The notes beneath the pieces were generated by a model that searched no databases, was not told the DNA's origin, and saw nothing but the letters and a program-made list of their open reading frames with translations. Positions 51,256 through 60,450 of a stretch of DNA of 64,000 bases are shown here, in pieces (position 1 is the first letter of the stretch; the number at the start of each line of letters is the position of its first letter). Made by a program: the position numbers and the translations under genes. Source of the stretch: an uncultured Endomicrobiia bacterium. Lineage in GTDB: Bacteria; Elusimicrobiota; Endomicrobiia; Endomicrobiales; Endomicrobiaceae. The stretch covers positions 186,001 through 250,000 of the forward strand of contig CALHWY010000012.1 of the NCBI GenBank assembly GCA_938040055.1. Direction: 5' to 3'.

Positions 51256-52512
51256 TCAATCCTTGTTTATATTTTTTAATACTTCGCCCGCCAGATAAAA
51301 AGACCCCGCGACAGCCGCGACGGCTCCGTTTTTCAACTTTCCCAAAGCCTCTTTTACGGATGCGGCCTTAAATATTTTTTTGCCGGGCTTATATTTTAAA
51401 AATTCCTTTTCCAGATCGCAAATCTTTACGGCTCTGGGATTTCCGAAATCCGGCAGGATTACATTATCGGCGCAGGGAACCATTTTTTTAACTATTTTTT
51501 TATACTCTTTTTCTTTCATTATGCCGAAAATAAGATCGGTTTTTCCGAATCCATACCGTCTTAAAGCGCCGGTTAAAGCGTCTATCGCCTGTTCATTGTG
51601 GGATCCGTCAATGATAAGCGTAAACTTTTTGTTTTTCAAATTTACTTTTCTTATGTCAAATCTTGCCGGCCATGAGACATTCCGCAAAGCCCTTTTTACC
51701 GCGCCGGGGCTGAGCGCGAATCCTTTTAAGGCAAGAAGCTCCGCGCAGCAAACCGCGACAGCCGCATTTATTATCTGATGGCTTCCCAGCAAAGAAAGCC
51801 GTATTCCTTTTATGTTTAACGCAAGCCCGCGGTAATCAAAAATCTGCTCTTTGTTTTGCGTATCGTACTTTATATTAAGCGCTTTGAAATCTTTATTAAA
51901 AACAAAAGGTTCGGCTTTGGCTTTTATTATCTCCGCCGCGGCTTCGGGAAGACGGCCGCAAACGACCCGCGCATTTTTTTTTATTATCCCCGCTTTTTCA
52001 AAAGCGATTTCTTTGACGGAACCGCCCAGAATTTCTTTATGGTCCTGCGCTATTGAAGTTATAATGCATACAAGAGGATTCCCGACGATATTGGTGGCGT
52101 CGAGTCTCCCGCCAAGACCGGTTTCAAGTATTGCTATTTTCACTTTTTTTTCGGCAAAATAAATAAAAGCGAGCGCGGTAAGATATTCGAAATAAGTAAG
52201 TCCGTGTTTTTTTGCCGCTTTAAAATATTTTCCGGAAAGCTCTTTAAATTTTTTTGCGGAAATATCTTTGCCGTCCGTCTTTATTCTTTCCGTGATGACG
52301 GTTAAATGCGGAGACGTATAAAGTCCGGCGCTTATGCCGTTTTCTTTAAGAATATCCGCTATCAAACGGGCCGTTGAACCTTTGCCGTTGGTGCCCGCGA
52401 TGTGAACGCATTTGAAACTTTTCTGCGGATCCCCGTTTTCTTTCAAAAATTTCTTTATTCTTGAAAGACCGGGCTTCATTTCCCGGTATTCTTTCAAAGA
52501 GTCGAAAATCAT
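51256..52512 (-). CDS. folC: Folylpolyglutamate synthase/dihydrofolate synthase
   Basis: A 418-residue Mur-ligase-family enzyme that adds glutamate to folates (and usually makes dihydrofolate). Motifs: VHIAGTNGKGSTARLIADIL (P-loop), YTSPHLTVITERI, AILETGLGGRLDATNIV, ITSIAQDHKEILGGSVKEIAFEKAGIIK, and DGSHNEQAIDALT. It starts directly after the accD stop. AccD-FolC adjacency is a familiar bacterial arrangement. Confidence 0.93.
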   Translation of the reverse strand: MIFDSLKEYREMKPGLSRIKKFLKENGDPQKSFKCVHIAGTNGKGSTARLIADILKENGISAGLYTSPHLTVITERIKTDGKDISAKKFKELSGKYFKAAKKHGLTYFEYLTALAFIYFAEKKVKIAILETGLGGRLDATNIVGNPLVCIITSIAQDHKEILGGSVKEIAFEKAGIIKKNARVVCGRLPEAAAEIIKAKAEPFVFNKDFKALNIKYDTQNKEQIFDYRGLALNIKGIRLSLLGSHQIINAAVAVCCAELLALKGFALSPGAVKRALRNVSWPARFDIRKVNLKNKKFTLIIDGSHNEQAIDALTGALRRYGFGKTDLIFGIMKEKEYKKIVKKMVPCADNVILPDFGNPRAVKICDLEKEFLKYKPGKKIFKAASVKEALGKLKNGAVAAVAGSFYLAGEVLKNINKD

Positions 52513-53319
52513 TTATTTGCCGACAAAAAATTTCAAGGTTTTTATTATAGTATCCCGCAAATCTTTTCTTTGCGCGACAATATCGACCATGCCGTGTTTT
52601 TCAAGAAATTCTGACATCTGGAAACCTTCGGGAAGCTGCTGTCTTATGGTCTGTTCAATAACCCTCGGGCCGGCAAAACCTATCAAAGCTTTCGGCTCGG
52701 CTATATTAATGTCTCCGAGCATGGCAAAACTGGCCGCGACCCCGCCTGTCGTGGGATCGGTCAAAACCGAAATAAAAGGAAGACCTGCGTCGGCGAGCCT
52801 CGCCAAAGCGGCGCTGGTCTTTCCCATTTGTATAAGCGATAAAATGCCCTCCTGCATTCTGGCTCCGCCGGAAGCGGAAAAGATTATCACGGGATATTTT
52901 TTCTTTACGGCCGTTTCAACGGCTCTCACTATTTTTTCGCCTACGACGGATCCCATGCTTCCACCCATAAATTCAAAGTCCATAACGGCAAGCATAACGG
53001 GATATCCCCCTATCTTAGCTTGTCCTGTCACGACCGCGTCATTTGCCGCGGATTTGTTTATTTTCTCGCAATAGCCGGGAAAATTCAAAAAATCCACGGG
53101 TTTCATATCTTTATCCGTCTCGGAAAAACTGCCTTTGTCAACCGTGCATTCTATTCTTTTGCGGGCGCCGAGTCTTGCGTAAGAGCCGCATTTAGGACAT
53201 ACCATAAGATTTTCTTCATATTCTTTCTGAAGAAATATCTCTTCGCATTTCTTACATTTTGCCCAAATGCCCGCAGGAAGTCCTTTTTTCGTTGACGTTT
53301 CTTCGGTCATCGTTACCAT
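52513..53319 (-). CDS. accD: Acetyl-CoA carboxylase carboxyltransferase subunit beta
   Basis: A 268-residue subunit that with AccA transfers carboxyl from biotin to acetyl-CoA, forming malonyl-CoA. The N-terminal zinc ribbon has CKKC and CPKC. Downstream, LAVMDFEFMGGSMGSVVGEK, IIFSASGGARMQEG, VLTDPTTGGVAASFA and GFAGPRVIEQTI are typical. I chose ATG 53319, preceded by GGGGG, over a TTG four codons upstream. accA is not in the window. Confidence 0.94.
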   Translation of the reverse strand: MVTMTEETSTKKGLPAGIWAKCKKCEEIFLQKEYEENLMVCPKCGSYARLGARKRIECTVDKGSFSETDKDMKPVDFLNFPGYCEKINKSAANDAVVTGQAKIGGYPVMLAVMDFEFMGGSMGSVVGEKIVRAVETAVKKKYPVIIFSASGGARMQEGILSLIQMGKTSAALARLADAGLPFISVLTDPTTGGVAASFAMLGDINIAEPKALIGFAGPRVIEQTIRQQLPEGFQMSEFLEKHGMVDIVAQRKDLRDTIIKTLKFFVGK

Positions 53320-53374
53320 TTTATCCCCCAAACATCTTTTTGGTCTTTATTAGTTTATCCGATATCCGCGCGCA

Positions 53375-54337
53375 TCAGGATATCCCTTCCGCGAGCAGAT
53401 CTCCCTGATCCAAAATACCCAAAGGCTTATCGTCTATTCCTACAACGGGAATATTGTCTATATTATATTCTTTTAAAATTCCGGCCGCCTCAACCGCCAT
53501 CATATCCGGCAAAACGGTGCGCGGATCTTTTGTCATAACCTCGCTTATCTTCCTTTTGAGGATCTCCGGGTCTTTTTGGATATGTCTTCTGAGGTCGCCG
53601 TCGGTAAAAAAGCCTATTATTTTTCCCGAAGAGTTTACTACGCTTGTGGCGCCCATTCTGGTGCCGGTCATTACAAGAAGAGCTTCTTTGACGGTGGCGT
53701 CCCGTTTTACTTTAGGATTTTGCTTTCCTTTCCTCATTATATCGCTGACTTTCATGGTAAGCTTCTTGCCTATTGCGCCCAAAGGATGAAGCATGGCCAG
53801 ATTTTCCCTTTTAAAACCTTTCAGGCTTGAAACCGTAAGGGCAAGAGCGTCTCCCATAGCAAGCATGGCCGTAGTCGAAGAAGTGGGCGCAAGATTATAA
53901 GGACAGGCTTCTTTTTCAACGCTGCAATCTATTATGCAGTCGCTGTTTTCCCAGACAAAAGCTTTTGTTTTGCCGGTCATGACGACTATCTTTATTTTCA
54001 TGCGTTTAAGAACCGGCAGAACCTTCTTTATTTCTTCAGTCTCGCCGGAATAAGAAAGCATTATAACCACGTCGGACTTCATTATCATGCCGATATCGCC
54101 GTGTAAACCCTCCGACGGATGCAAAAAAGCCGAAGGAATGCCCACGGAAGACATTGTCGCGGAAATTTTTCTTCCTATAAGACCTGATTTGCCGAGCCCC
54201 ATAACTACTATTCTGCCTTTGCAGTTTTTGATAAGACTTACGGCTTTGTCAAAACCGGCGTTAAGATGCCCTATTTGTTCTTTTACGGCTTTTGCTTCTA
54301 CTTCAAGAGTTTTTGCGGCTATTGGATATTTGCTCAT
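53375..54337 (-). CDS. kdsD: Arabinose-5-phosphate isomerase (KdsD/KpsF)
   Basis: A 320-residue enzyme that makes arabinose 5-phosphate, the precursor of Kdo in LPS. The SIS domain shows VVMGLGKSGLIGRKISATMSSVGIPSAFLHPSEGLHGDIGMI and MLSYSGETEEIKKVLP. After about residue 200 come two CBS domains (VSDIMRKG..., ISEVMTKDPRTVLPD...). Start ATG 54337 with AAAAGG; a TTG six codons upstream is less likely. With lptD it supports an LPS outer membrane. Confidence 0.93.
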   Translation of the reverse strand: MSKYPIAAKTLEVEAKAVKEQIGHLNAGFDKAVSLIKNCKGRIVVMGLGKSGLIGRKISATMSSVGIPSAFLHPSEGLHGDIGMIMKSDVVIMLSYSGETEEIKKVLPVLKRMKIKIVVMTGKTKAFVWENSDCIIDCSVEKEACPYNLAPTSSTTAMLAMGDALALTVSSLKGFKRENLAMLHPLGAIGKKLTMKVSDIMRKGKQNPKVKRDATVKEALLVMTGTRMGATSVVNSSGKIIGFFTDGDLRRHIQKDPEILKRKISEVMTKDPRTVLPDMMAVEAAGILKEYNIDNIPVVGIDDKPLGILDQGDLLAEGIS

Positions 54338-54403
54338 TTTATGCCTTTTAATCAACGGGTAAACCGAAACGCACCCTTATTTTAAAATTCTAAACACGGA
54401 CGC

Positions 54404-55033
54404 TCATTTCAATCCGTGGGTATATCTTATAAAAGAATTCATTTTATCATAATCTTTTCTTTTCGGCAGCCTCTCGATTCCGGTATCGGCGTCAAGCCCG
54501 AACGGGGACGCCTTGTCAAGAGCCTCTTTAACGTCTTCCGGCGTAAGCGCGCCGGAAAGAAAAAGCGGAACGTTAAGGCCGGCCGCTTTTGAAGCCTGCT
54601 CATAATCATATTTCAGCGTGCCGCCGCCGTTATAAGAAACGTCTACGACAAAATAATCCGCGCAGTCCGTGTAAGGCCGGAGCTTTGACGGCAGATCTTC
54701 GCCGCTTTCAAGTTTAAAATATTTAAACACTTTTACTCCGAGCTCCTCCCGCGCCGATTTACAAAACTGAGGAGTCTCGCTTCCGTTAAACTGCGCGTTT
54801 TTCAAAGCGCATTTTTTAACGGTTTTTAAAACCGTTTTCAGATCCTCATCCGCAAAAACGCCCACGGTTCCGGCAAAAGGCGGAAGTTTGGAAACTATGG
54901 AAGACACGAGTTTCTCCGATACTTTCTTTGGAGATTCTTTTATGAAATGAAAACCCAGAAAATCCGCCCCGAGATTTGTCGCGTCAAGAGCGTCATTATA
55001 ATTTGCAAGCCCGCATATCTTAACTTTTGCCAT
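54404..55033 (-). CDS. trpF: Phosphoribosylanthranilate isomerase
   Basis: A 209-residue TIM-barrel enzyme of tryptophan synthesis. The catalytic cysteine lies in VKICGL, and GADFLGFHFIKESPK, GVFAD and a PLFLSGALTPEDV strand match the family. Two family signatures are altered: AQFNG instead of QLHG and LDADTGIER instead of DVNSGVE. The first residue differences do not remove the catalytic Cys/Asp pair. It follows hisI with a one-base overlap and has a GGGGAAG RBS. No other trp genes are near. Confidence 0.88.
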   Translation of the reverse strand: MAKVKICGLANYNDALDATNLGADFLGFHFIKESPKKVSEKLVSSIVSKLPPFAGTVGVFADEDLKTVLKTVKKCALKNAQFNGSETPQFCKSAREELGVKVFKYFKLESGEDLPSKLRPYTDCADYFVVDVSYNGGGTLKYDYEQASKAAGLNVPLFLSGALTPEDVKEALDKASPFGLDADTGIERLPKRKDYDKMNSFIRYTHGLK

Positions 55034-55446
55034 TATTTTTTCTTCCCCTTATGCCGGGTTTTTTTGTAGACTTTTTCCGGATCAAAAACTTTCCGGCCTA
55101 CGACCCGCGTATTTCCCGAAGATGTGACTTTGGTAAAAAAACAGCTCCTGTGCCCCGTGTGGCAGGCGGCTCCTCCTATCTGGCGCACTTTCAAAACTAT
55201 GCAGTCTCCGTCGCAGTCATAATAAAACTCTTTCACTTTTTGTATATTTCCCGAACTTTCGCCTTTTACCCAGAAAGACTGTCTTGAACGGCTCCAGAAA
55301 GTAGCCTTTTTGGTTTTCAATGTTCTTTTTACGGCTTCTTTATTCATATAAGCTACCATGAGAACGGCATTGTCTTTCCAGTCCTGCACCACGGCAGGGA
55401 TCAAACCTTTGTCGTCAAACTTTAAAGCCTTGATTATCTTTTCCAC
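55033..55446 (-). CDS. hisI: Phosphoribosyl-AMP cyclohydrolase
   Basis: A 137-residue enzyme that opens the purine ring of phosphoribosyl-AMP in histidine synthesis. The metal site region reads FYYDCDGDCIVLKVRQIGGAACHTGHRSCFF. ATFWSRSRQSFWVKGESSGN is diagnostic. I choose the GTG at 55446 because GGGGAG lies seven bases before it; the open frame extends 23 codons further to a TTG without RBS. HisE (pyrophosphohydrolase) is not fused, since the tail after about 120 is a short basic stretch. It begins a run of genes after a 570-base gap from hisF. Confidence 0.93.
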   Translation of the reverse strand: MEKIIKALKFDDKGLIPAVVQDWKDNAVLMVAYMNKEAVKRTLKTKKATFWSRSRQSFWVKGESSGNIQKVKEFYYDCDGDCIVLKVRQIGGAACHTGHRSCFFTKVTSSGNTRVVGRKVFDPEKVYKKTRHKGKKK

Positions 55447-56019
55447 GCGATTGCTCCCCGTCTTGAATATTTTGTTTTTAAGCGTCTTCTTTCTTATCGG
55501 TTTTTTAACGCGCAATTTTCCGCTTTTGCGTTTTTAAAAACTCCAGCCATTCCCTTCGCGGCCGTTTTCCAAAGGAAACGGATCCGCAGCTGACTTTGCT
55601 GCCGTATTTATTTTTTACACCGCGCCCGAACAAATTTCATATCCGCGCTTTTGCGAATTTTTACAATTTCCCGCTCCGTTTTTTTCAGGCCTGCATGCTT
55701 CTTGTATTTATAAGACGCAACCTGTGCTTTCTTGCGCCCGTTTCAGCCGCAAGGCTTATCCCGCGCTTTCGCGAAAAGACGCATTGTCTTTTCCGTACGA
55801 TGACGCCCGCGGTCGACTGCGCCGTTGCGGACATATTTGCAGATATGATATATCTGAAGGCTTAAAACCCGTTAAAAACAAAAAAGCCTCATTATCGCGC
55901 AATAATTTTAGGTTCGGCGCCTTTAAAACCCGCTTTATGCAATAAAAACGGAAAAGCCGCCCGGCGCGACAATCACCGCCGTCATATCCGGCATTTTACA
56001 GATACACAGTCTCCGCCGC
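55447..56019. other. Gene-free stretch between hisF and hisI
   Basis: About 570 bases interrupt the his genes. Inspection of both strands shows no frame with an RBS or similarity, no RNA gene and no clear terminator. It could hold the promoter of the hisI-trpF-kdsD run, but I cannot point to its elements. Confidence 0.4.
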
Positions 56020-56772
56020 CTATCTGACCGGTATATTTTTTGCTCTTAAATAATCTTTTACTTCCCTGATCGAAATCTCTTTATAATGAAAAAGCGAAGC
56101 CGCAAGAACCGCCGAAGCGCCGTTTTCGCAGGCCTGCGCAAAATGCTCTATTTTTCCCGCTCCTCCGGAAGCGATAACCGGCACGCTTACCGCACCGGAA
56201 ACGGCTTTTAAAAGAGCAAGGTCATAACCGTCTTTGGTGCCGTCTTTGTCCATGCTCGTAAGAAGAATTTCACCCGCGCCCAGCGAAACGGTTTCTTTTG
56301 CCCATTCAACGGCGTCAAGGCCGGTATCCGTTCTTCCTCCGTTTATATAAACATTCCATTTGTCTCCGGCGGCTTTTTTAGCGTCAATAGCGGCCACTAC
56401 GCACTGCATACCGAATTTTTCGCTTGCCTGTTTTATAAGCCCGGGATTTTTTACCGCAGACGAATTAAGCGAAACCTTATCGGCTCCCGCGTTAAGAAGA
56501 TTGCGTATGTCTTCAAGAGTTCTTATTCCCCCTCCGACGGTCAGCGGTATGAAAACTTTTTCCGCAGTCTTTCTGACCAGTTCTACGGTGGTGTCGCGTC
56601 CTTCGTTGGTAGCCGTAATGTCGAGAAAAACGAGCTCGTCGGCTCCTTCGGCATTATACCTTTCGGCTATTTCCACGGGATCTCCCGCATCCCTTAAATT
56701 AATGAAATTCGTCCCTTTTACAACGCGTCCTTTGTTTACGTCAAGACATGGAATAACTCTTTTTCCCAGCAT
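56020..56772 (-). CDS. hisF: Imidazole glycerol phosphate synthase, cyclase subunit
   Basis: A 250-residue (beta/alpha)8 barrel. With HisH it converts PRFAR to imidazole glycerol phosphate and AICAR. Motifs: RVIPCLDVNKGRVVKGTNF, LVFLDITATNEGR (catalytic Asp), PLTVGGGIRTLEDI, DKVSLNSSAVKNP, VVAAIDAKKA, and ILLTSMDKDGTKDGYD. It lies one base after hisA. RBS AGGGA. Confidence 0.97.
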   Translation of the reverse strand: MLGKRVIPCLDVNKGRVVKGTNFINLRDAGDPVEIAERYNAEGADELVFLDITATNEGRDTTVELVRKTAEKVFIPLTVGGGIRTLEDIRNLLNAGADKVSLNSSAVKNPGLIKQASEKFGMQCVVAAIDAKKAAGDKWNVYINGGRTDTGLDAVEWAKETVSLGAGEILLTSMDKDGTKDGYDLALLKAVSGAVSVPVIASGGAGKIEHFAQACENGASAVLAASLFHYKEISIREVKDYLRAKNIPVR

Positions 56773-56773
56773 T

Positions 56774-57517
56774 TTATTTTTCCCTATTTTCCAAAGATTC
56801 CAGAGTTTTTATTGCGTCTTCGAGCTTAAAATCGTCGGTGTATAAAGCGCTGCCCACTACCGCCGCGAAAACCCCGTCTTTTTCATATTCTTTAAGTTTG
56901 ATAAGATCGGCGGCCGTTCTTACTCCTCCGGACGCTATTATCCTCATTTTGCTTTTTGAAAGCTTGCCCAGCCCTTTAAAATCCGGGCCGGTAAGCATCC
57001 CGTCTCTTGAAATGTCGGTATAAAGAATTTCTTCCACCCCGCATTCTTTAAGTTTTTCCACAATTTCCAAAACGTCAAAAGGAGTCACGTCTTTCCAGCC
57101 GCCTATGGCAACTTTTCCGTCTTTGGCGTCAACTGCCGCGATTATTTTGGAAGGGCCGTGTTTCTCCACCGCTTTTCTGACTATTTCCGGATTATAAACG
57201 GCTACCGTTCCCAAAATCGCATAAGAAGCTCCCCGTTTAAAAACTTCGTTCACGCTTTCCATATCTCTTATTCCGCCGCCCACTTCCACGGGTATATCAA
57301 CCGATGCGCATATCTTTTTTATTATTTCCCCGTTCATTCCGGCGCCGTTGAAAGCGCCGTCAAGATCAACCACATGTATTCTTTGCGCGCCTTTGGCTTT
57401 CCAGAGTTTAGCTATAAACACGGGATCCGTGGAATGTACGGTCTCGGCGTCTATTCTGCCCTGTTTAAGCCTTACCGAATTTCCTTGTCTGATATCAATC
57501 GCAGGAATTACAATCAT
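56774..57517 (-). CDS. hisA: ProFAR isomerase
   Basis: A 247-residue TIM-barrel isomerase of histidine synthesis. Motifs: IVIPAIDIRQGNSVRLKQG (catalytic Asp), IHVVDLDGAFNG, EVGGGIRDMESV, AILGTVAVYNPE, and YTDISRDGMLTGPDFKGL (second catalytic Asp), with ASGGVRTAADL. The start overlaps the hisH stop by four bases. TrpF is encoded separately, so no bifunctional PriA role is needed. Confidence 0.96.
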   Translation of the reverse strand: MIVIPAIDIRQGNSVRLKQGRIDAETVHSTDPVFIAKLWKAKGAQRIHVVDLDGAFNGAGMNGEIIKKICASVDIPVEVGGGIRDMESVNEVFKRGASYAILGTVAVYNPEIVRKAVEKHGPSKIIAAVDAKDGKVAIGGWKDVTPFDVLEIVEKLKECGVEEILYTDISRDGMLTGPDFKGLGKLSKSKMRIIASGGVRTAADLIKLKEYEKDGVFAAVVGSALYTDDFKLEDAIKTLESLENREK

Positions 57518-58155
57518 CTCTTTTTTACCTCATTTATAAAATTGCTTAATATTTTAAGGCCTTTTTCACCGCTTTTTTCCGGATGGAACTGGCTTCCCCA
57601 TATATTTTTCCAGGCGACGGAAGAACAGAAATCCGTTCCGTAACCGCAAAAGCTGGAAGCTTTTTCCCTGTCCGAAGGCATGGCATAATAAGAATGAACA
57701 AAATAAAAATTCTCTTTGTCGTCTATCGCCGAAAACATCTTCGCGGCATACGCGCTTTCCGTTATGCTGATCTTATTCCAGCCCGTATGCGGAATTTTCA
57801 GGCGGCCGTCCCTGCAGGGAAATTTCCTGACCTCGCCTTTAATAAGATCCAGCCCCGGATACCGCCCGTTTTCAAAACCCGTCGTAAAAAGAAGCTGAAA
57901 ACCCAGACATATGCCGAATATCATTTTTCCGCAAGACGAGTACTCGCATATGGCTTTATCAAACCCCGTTTCTCTTAAAAAGCCGGCCGCCGGCCCGAAA
58001 GAACCGACACCGGGAAGTATTGCGCCGTCATATTCGGATATTTTTCCGGGAGAGTTTATTACATAACTTTGAGCGCCGCAGAATGCCAGCGCGTTCAAAA
58101 CGCTTTTAATATTTCCGCAACCGTAATCTATAACGGCGATTTTGGCTTTTCCCAT
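57514..58155 (-). CDS. hisH: Imidazole glycerol phosphate synthase, glutaminase subunit
   Basis: A 213-residue class I glutamine amidotransferase supplying ammonia to HisF. The start IAVIDYGCGNIKSVLNAL is standard. The nucleophile is in GICLGFQLLF (Cys; the family usually has GICLGMQ). The triad is completed by QFHPEKSG with His and Glu. PHTGWNKI and YFVHSYYA are also typical. It lies two bases after hisB. Confidence 0.95.
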   Translation of the reverse strand: MGKAKIAVIDYGCGNIKSVLNALAFCGAQSYVINSPGKISEYDGAILPGVGSFGPAAGFLRETGFDKAICEYSSCGKMIFGICLGFQLLFTTGFENGRYPGLDLIKGEVRKFPCRDGRLKIPHTGWNKISITESAYAAKMFSAIDDKENFYFVHSYYAMPSDREKASSFCGYGTDFCSSVAWKNIWGSQFHPEKSGEKGLKILSNFINEVKKR

Positions 58156-58157
58156 TT

Positions 58158-58748
58158 TTAAAGAACGCCTTTTGTGGAAGGAATTACCGGCTTTTTGCCT
58201 TTTGAACGGGCAACAGCCTGTCTGAGCGCGCGTCCGAAAGCCTTAAAAATCGATTCGGCTATATGATGGTTATTTCTTCCTTTAATCATCTTTATATGCA
58301 GCGTCATCGCGGCATTGCAGGCTAGCGCATAAAAAAATTCCTGTATAAGGTCATAATTAAAACCCGTTTTTTGGAATTTTATGTCGGCTTCGTAGCTTAA
58401 ATAAAATCTTCCCGAGAAATCCAGAGCGACATAACTGAGAGCCTCGTCCATCGGAAGAAGAATATGCCCGTAACGCGCAATTCCTTTTTTGTCTCCGACG
58501 GCTTCTTTTAAAGCAAGCCCGAGAGTTATGCCCGTGTCTTCAACCAGATGATGATCGTCTATATGCGTGTCGCCGGAAGCTTTAACCTTAAGGGCGATTC
58601 CCGCATGCGCGCCGAAGAGCTCAAGCATATGATCCATAAACCCTATGGTCGTGGAAATTTCGGGCTTTGCCGTTTTATCGAGATTGAGCTCGATGTAAAC
58701 ATCGGTTTCATTTGTTTTTCTTCTTATTTTCGATTTTCTCTGTTTCAT
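58158..58748 (-). CDS. hisB: Imidazoleglycerol-phosphate dehydratase
   Basis: A 196-residue monofunctional dehydratase. The two metal-binding motifs, GDTHIDDHHLVEDTGI and KGRNNHHIAESIFKAFGRALR, are intact, as is GFMDHMLELFGAHAG. The basic start (MKQRKSKIRRKTNETD) is normal. It lacks the N-terminal HAD phosphatase of E. coli HisB, so a separate histidinol phosphatase is required. Confidence 0.96.
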   Translation of the reverse strand: MKQRKSKIRRKTNETDVYIELNLDKTAKPEISTTIGFMDHMLELFGAHAGIALKVKASGDTHIDDHHLVEDTGITLGLALKEAVGDKKGIARYGHILLPMDEALSYVALDFSGRFYLSYEADIKFQKTGFNYDLIQEFFYALACNAAMTLHIKMIKGRNNHHIAESIFKAFGRALRQAVARSKGKKPVIPSTKGVL

Positions 58749-58753
58749 ATTTT

Positions 58754-58963
58754 TCAGTTTAAAGGTTTATTTTTAGCGGCTTCGCCGAGCCCGAATTTCT
58801 CAATTTCAAGCATTTTCAAGGCATGCTCAAGCTTGTCTATAAGCTCAAGGTCTTCTTCGCTGTATTCATTTGCAAAAGAAGCTTTATCCGTTTGGCTTTC
58901 CGCGGAACGGTTGATTAAAAACAGAATATACTCTATTTCTCTCTGCGTCAGTTTAATTTTCAC
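58754..58963 (-). CDS. Small helical protein between hisD and hisB
   Basis: A 69-residue protein starting at a GTG that follows GGAGG by six bases and overlaps the hisD stop by 11 bases. The sequence is mostly helical: KLTQREIEYILFLINRS, an acidic linker, then EEDLELIDKLEHALKMLEIEKFGL. It resembles short unassigned proteins of 60-70 residues; no family recognised. Its place inside the operon, with conserved spacing to both neighbours, argues that it is a real gene rather than chance. Confidence 0.65.
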   Translation of the reverse strand: MKIKLTQREIEYILFLINRSAESQTDKASFANEYSEEDLELIDKLEHALKMLEIEKFGLGEAAKNKPLN

Positions 58964-60128
58964 GCCTGACCTCCGCGGATTTTTTATGGTAAAACATTCC
59001 CTCAGCCCCGGCAAAATCCATAATCTCGTCATAAGCTTTTTTATTTTTTTTATTTATTTCCACATAAGAGGTCTTTTTTAAAAATGACATAACCGACAAA
59101 CCGCTTGAAAATCTCGCCGAGCCGTCCGTGGGAAGAACATGGGAAGGCCCCGCCCAGTAATCGCCCGCGGCCGTGGGAGTCTGATATCCGGCGAAAACAG
59201 CTCCGGCGTTTTTTATATTCTTAAGCGGTTTGCGGTAATTCTTTACCAGAAGTTCAAGATGCTCCGGAGCTATTTCATTGGCTGTTTCGACCGCCTTTTC
59301 CAAGGAGCAACAGCGCATTTCAACCTGCCCTAAAGAGCCGGCGGGAATAAGTTTTTTTACTTTCGCGATTTTCTTTTTGCATTCGCACAGAAAATAAGCT
59401 TTTGCCATGGGATCATGTTCAACCTGGGCCATTATGTCCGCCGCCGCGTATTCATCGGGAACATTTTTGTCGGCTATTATCGCCACTTCGCTGGGACCGG
59501 CAAGAGAATCGATCGCGACCCGCCCGAATACCTGCCTTTTGGCTTCATTTACATATGCATTGCCGGGCCCTACTATCATATCGACTTTTTTTATGCCGCC
59601 GCTGCCGTATGCCAAAGCGGCTATTGCCGCAATTCCGCCTATGCGGTATATCTCTGTTATCCCGCATAAACCGGCGGCATAGAGAACCGCATCGCTCATT
59701 TTTTTGGGAGGAGTGACCATAACTATTCTTTTTACTCCGGCCGCCTTTGCCGGAACCGCCGTCATTATCACGGTTGAGGGATAAGGAAACCGCCCTCCGG
59801 GAATATAAAGACCGGCGGATTCTATCGGATTATAAAACTGTCCGGCAATTATTCCGTTCTTTTTAAACTTCCATCTTTTTTTTATCTGCGAGTATTCGTA
59901 ATTATGAAAAGCAAGAACATTTGCATATGAGGCTTTGATTGCCTTTTTCAATGAGGCGGGAATGCGTCCGGCGGCTTCATTGACAGTCTTACGAGAAACC
60001 AGATACCCCTCTTTCGACAGATCAACGCCGTCAAACTTTTTAAGATATTTAAAAACGGCTTTATCGCCGTGTTTCTTTATATCTTCAATTATATTTGAGA
60101 CATAATTACCGATTTGCTGTTTATTCAT
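58953..60128 (-). CDS. hisD: Histidinol dehydrogenase
   Basis: A 391-residue zinc enzyme that oxidises histidinol to histidine in two steps. Motifs: GLYIPGGRFPYPSTVIMTAVPAKAAGVKRIV, GPGNAYVNEAKRQVFG, IDSLAGPSEVAIIAD, AQVEHDPMAKA (zinc and catalytic residues), NEIAPEHLELL and PTDGSARFSSGLSV. It is shorter than the usual 420-430, mainly at the N terminus. It is the first gene of the his run and has a near-consensus, leaderless promoter. Confidence 0.96.
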   Translation of the reverse strand: MNKQQIGNYVSNIIEDIKKHGDKAVFKYLKKFDGVDLSKEGYLVSRKTVNEAAGRIPASLKKAIKASYANVLAFHNYEYSQIKKRWKFKKNGIIAGQFYNPIESAGLYIPGGRFPYPSTVIMTAVPAKAAGVKRIVMVTPPKKMSDAVLYAAGLCGITEIYRIGGIAAIAALAYGSGGIKKVDMIVGPGNAYVNEAKRQVFGRVAIDSLAGPSEVAIIADKNVPDEYAAADIMAQVEHDPMAKAYFLCECKKKIAKVKKLIPAGSLGQVEMRCCSLEKAVETANEIAPEHLELLVKNYRKPLKNIKNAGAVFAGYQTPTAAGDYWAGPSHVLPTDGSARFSSGLSVMSFLKKTSYVEINKKNKKAYDEIMDFAGAEGMFYHKKSAEVRREN

Positions 60129-60135
60129 TCACAAA

Positions 60136-60164
60136 ATTATACAAAAGTCGGAACATTTTAACAA
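60136..60164 (-). promoter_or_regulatory. Promoter of the his operon, leaderless arrangement
   Basis: On the minus strand TTGTTA (60159-60164), 17 bases, then TATAAT (60136-60141), which ends seven bases before the hisD ATG (60128). The transcript should start at the AUG or within a base or two of it. No Shine-Dalgarno sequence and no leader peptide can fit, so histidine attenuation of the classic kind is excluded here. Confidence 0.75.
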
Positions 60165-60450
60165 TATGAAATGCGGCCGGGAAACTAGAAAGCAAAGGCA
60201 AACAAACATATTTTCCGGAAAAGCCGGCCGCCGTTTTGCGGCTGATTTAATAAAAACAGGACAGTCAAAATACGGCGGCTGCAAGAATGAACAGTCAGCT
60301 TGACTAACTGACGGAATATGGGAAATGTGATATACTGAATAATAAACAAGCTGGATAAATTTGGAAGTTGAAAGTTCATAATAACCCATCCCGCTATTGC
60401 AATATATAAATAAAAAATCGATGAATAATAAAACTTGAGGAGAATGAGTA
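60165..60450. promoter_or_regulatory. Intergenic region with promoter of the GNAT gene
   Basis: The stretch from the his promoter to the acetyltransferase gene contains CTGACG at 60308-60313 and TATACT at 60331-60336, 17 bases apart on the plus strand, then GAGGAG before the ATG at 60451. From about 60330 the base composition shifts to AT-rich, as in the gene itself. Nothing else seen. Confidence 0.5.
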
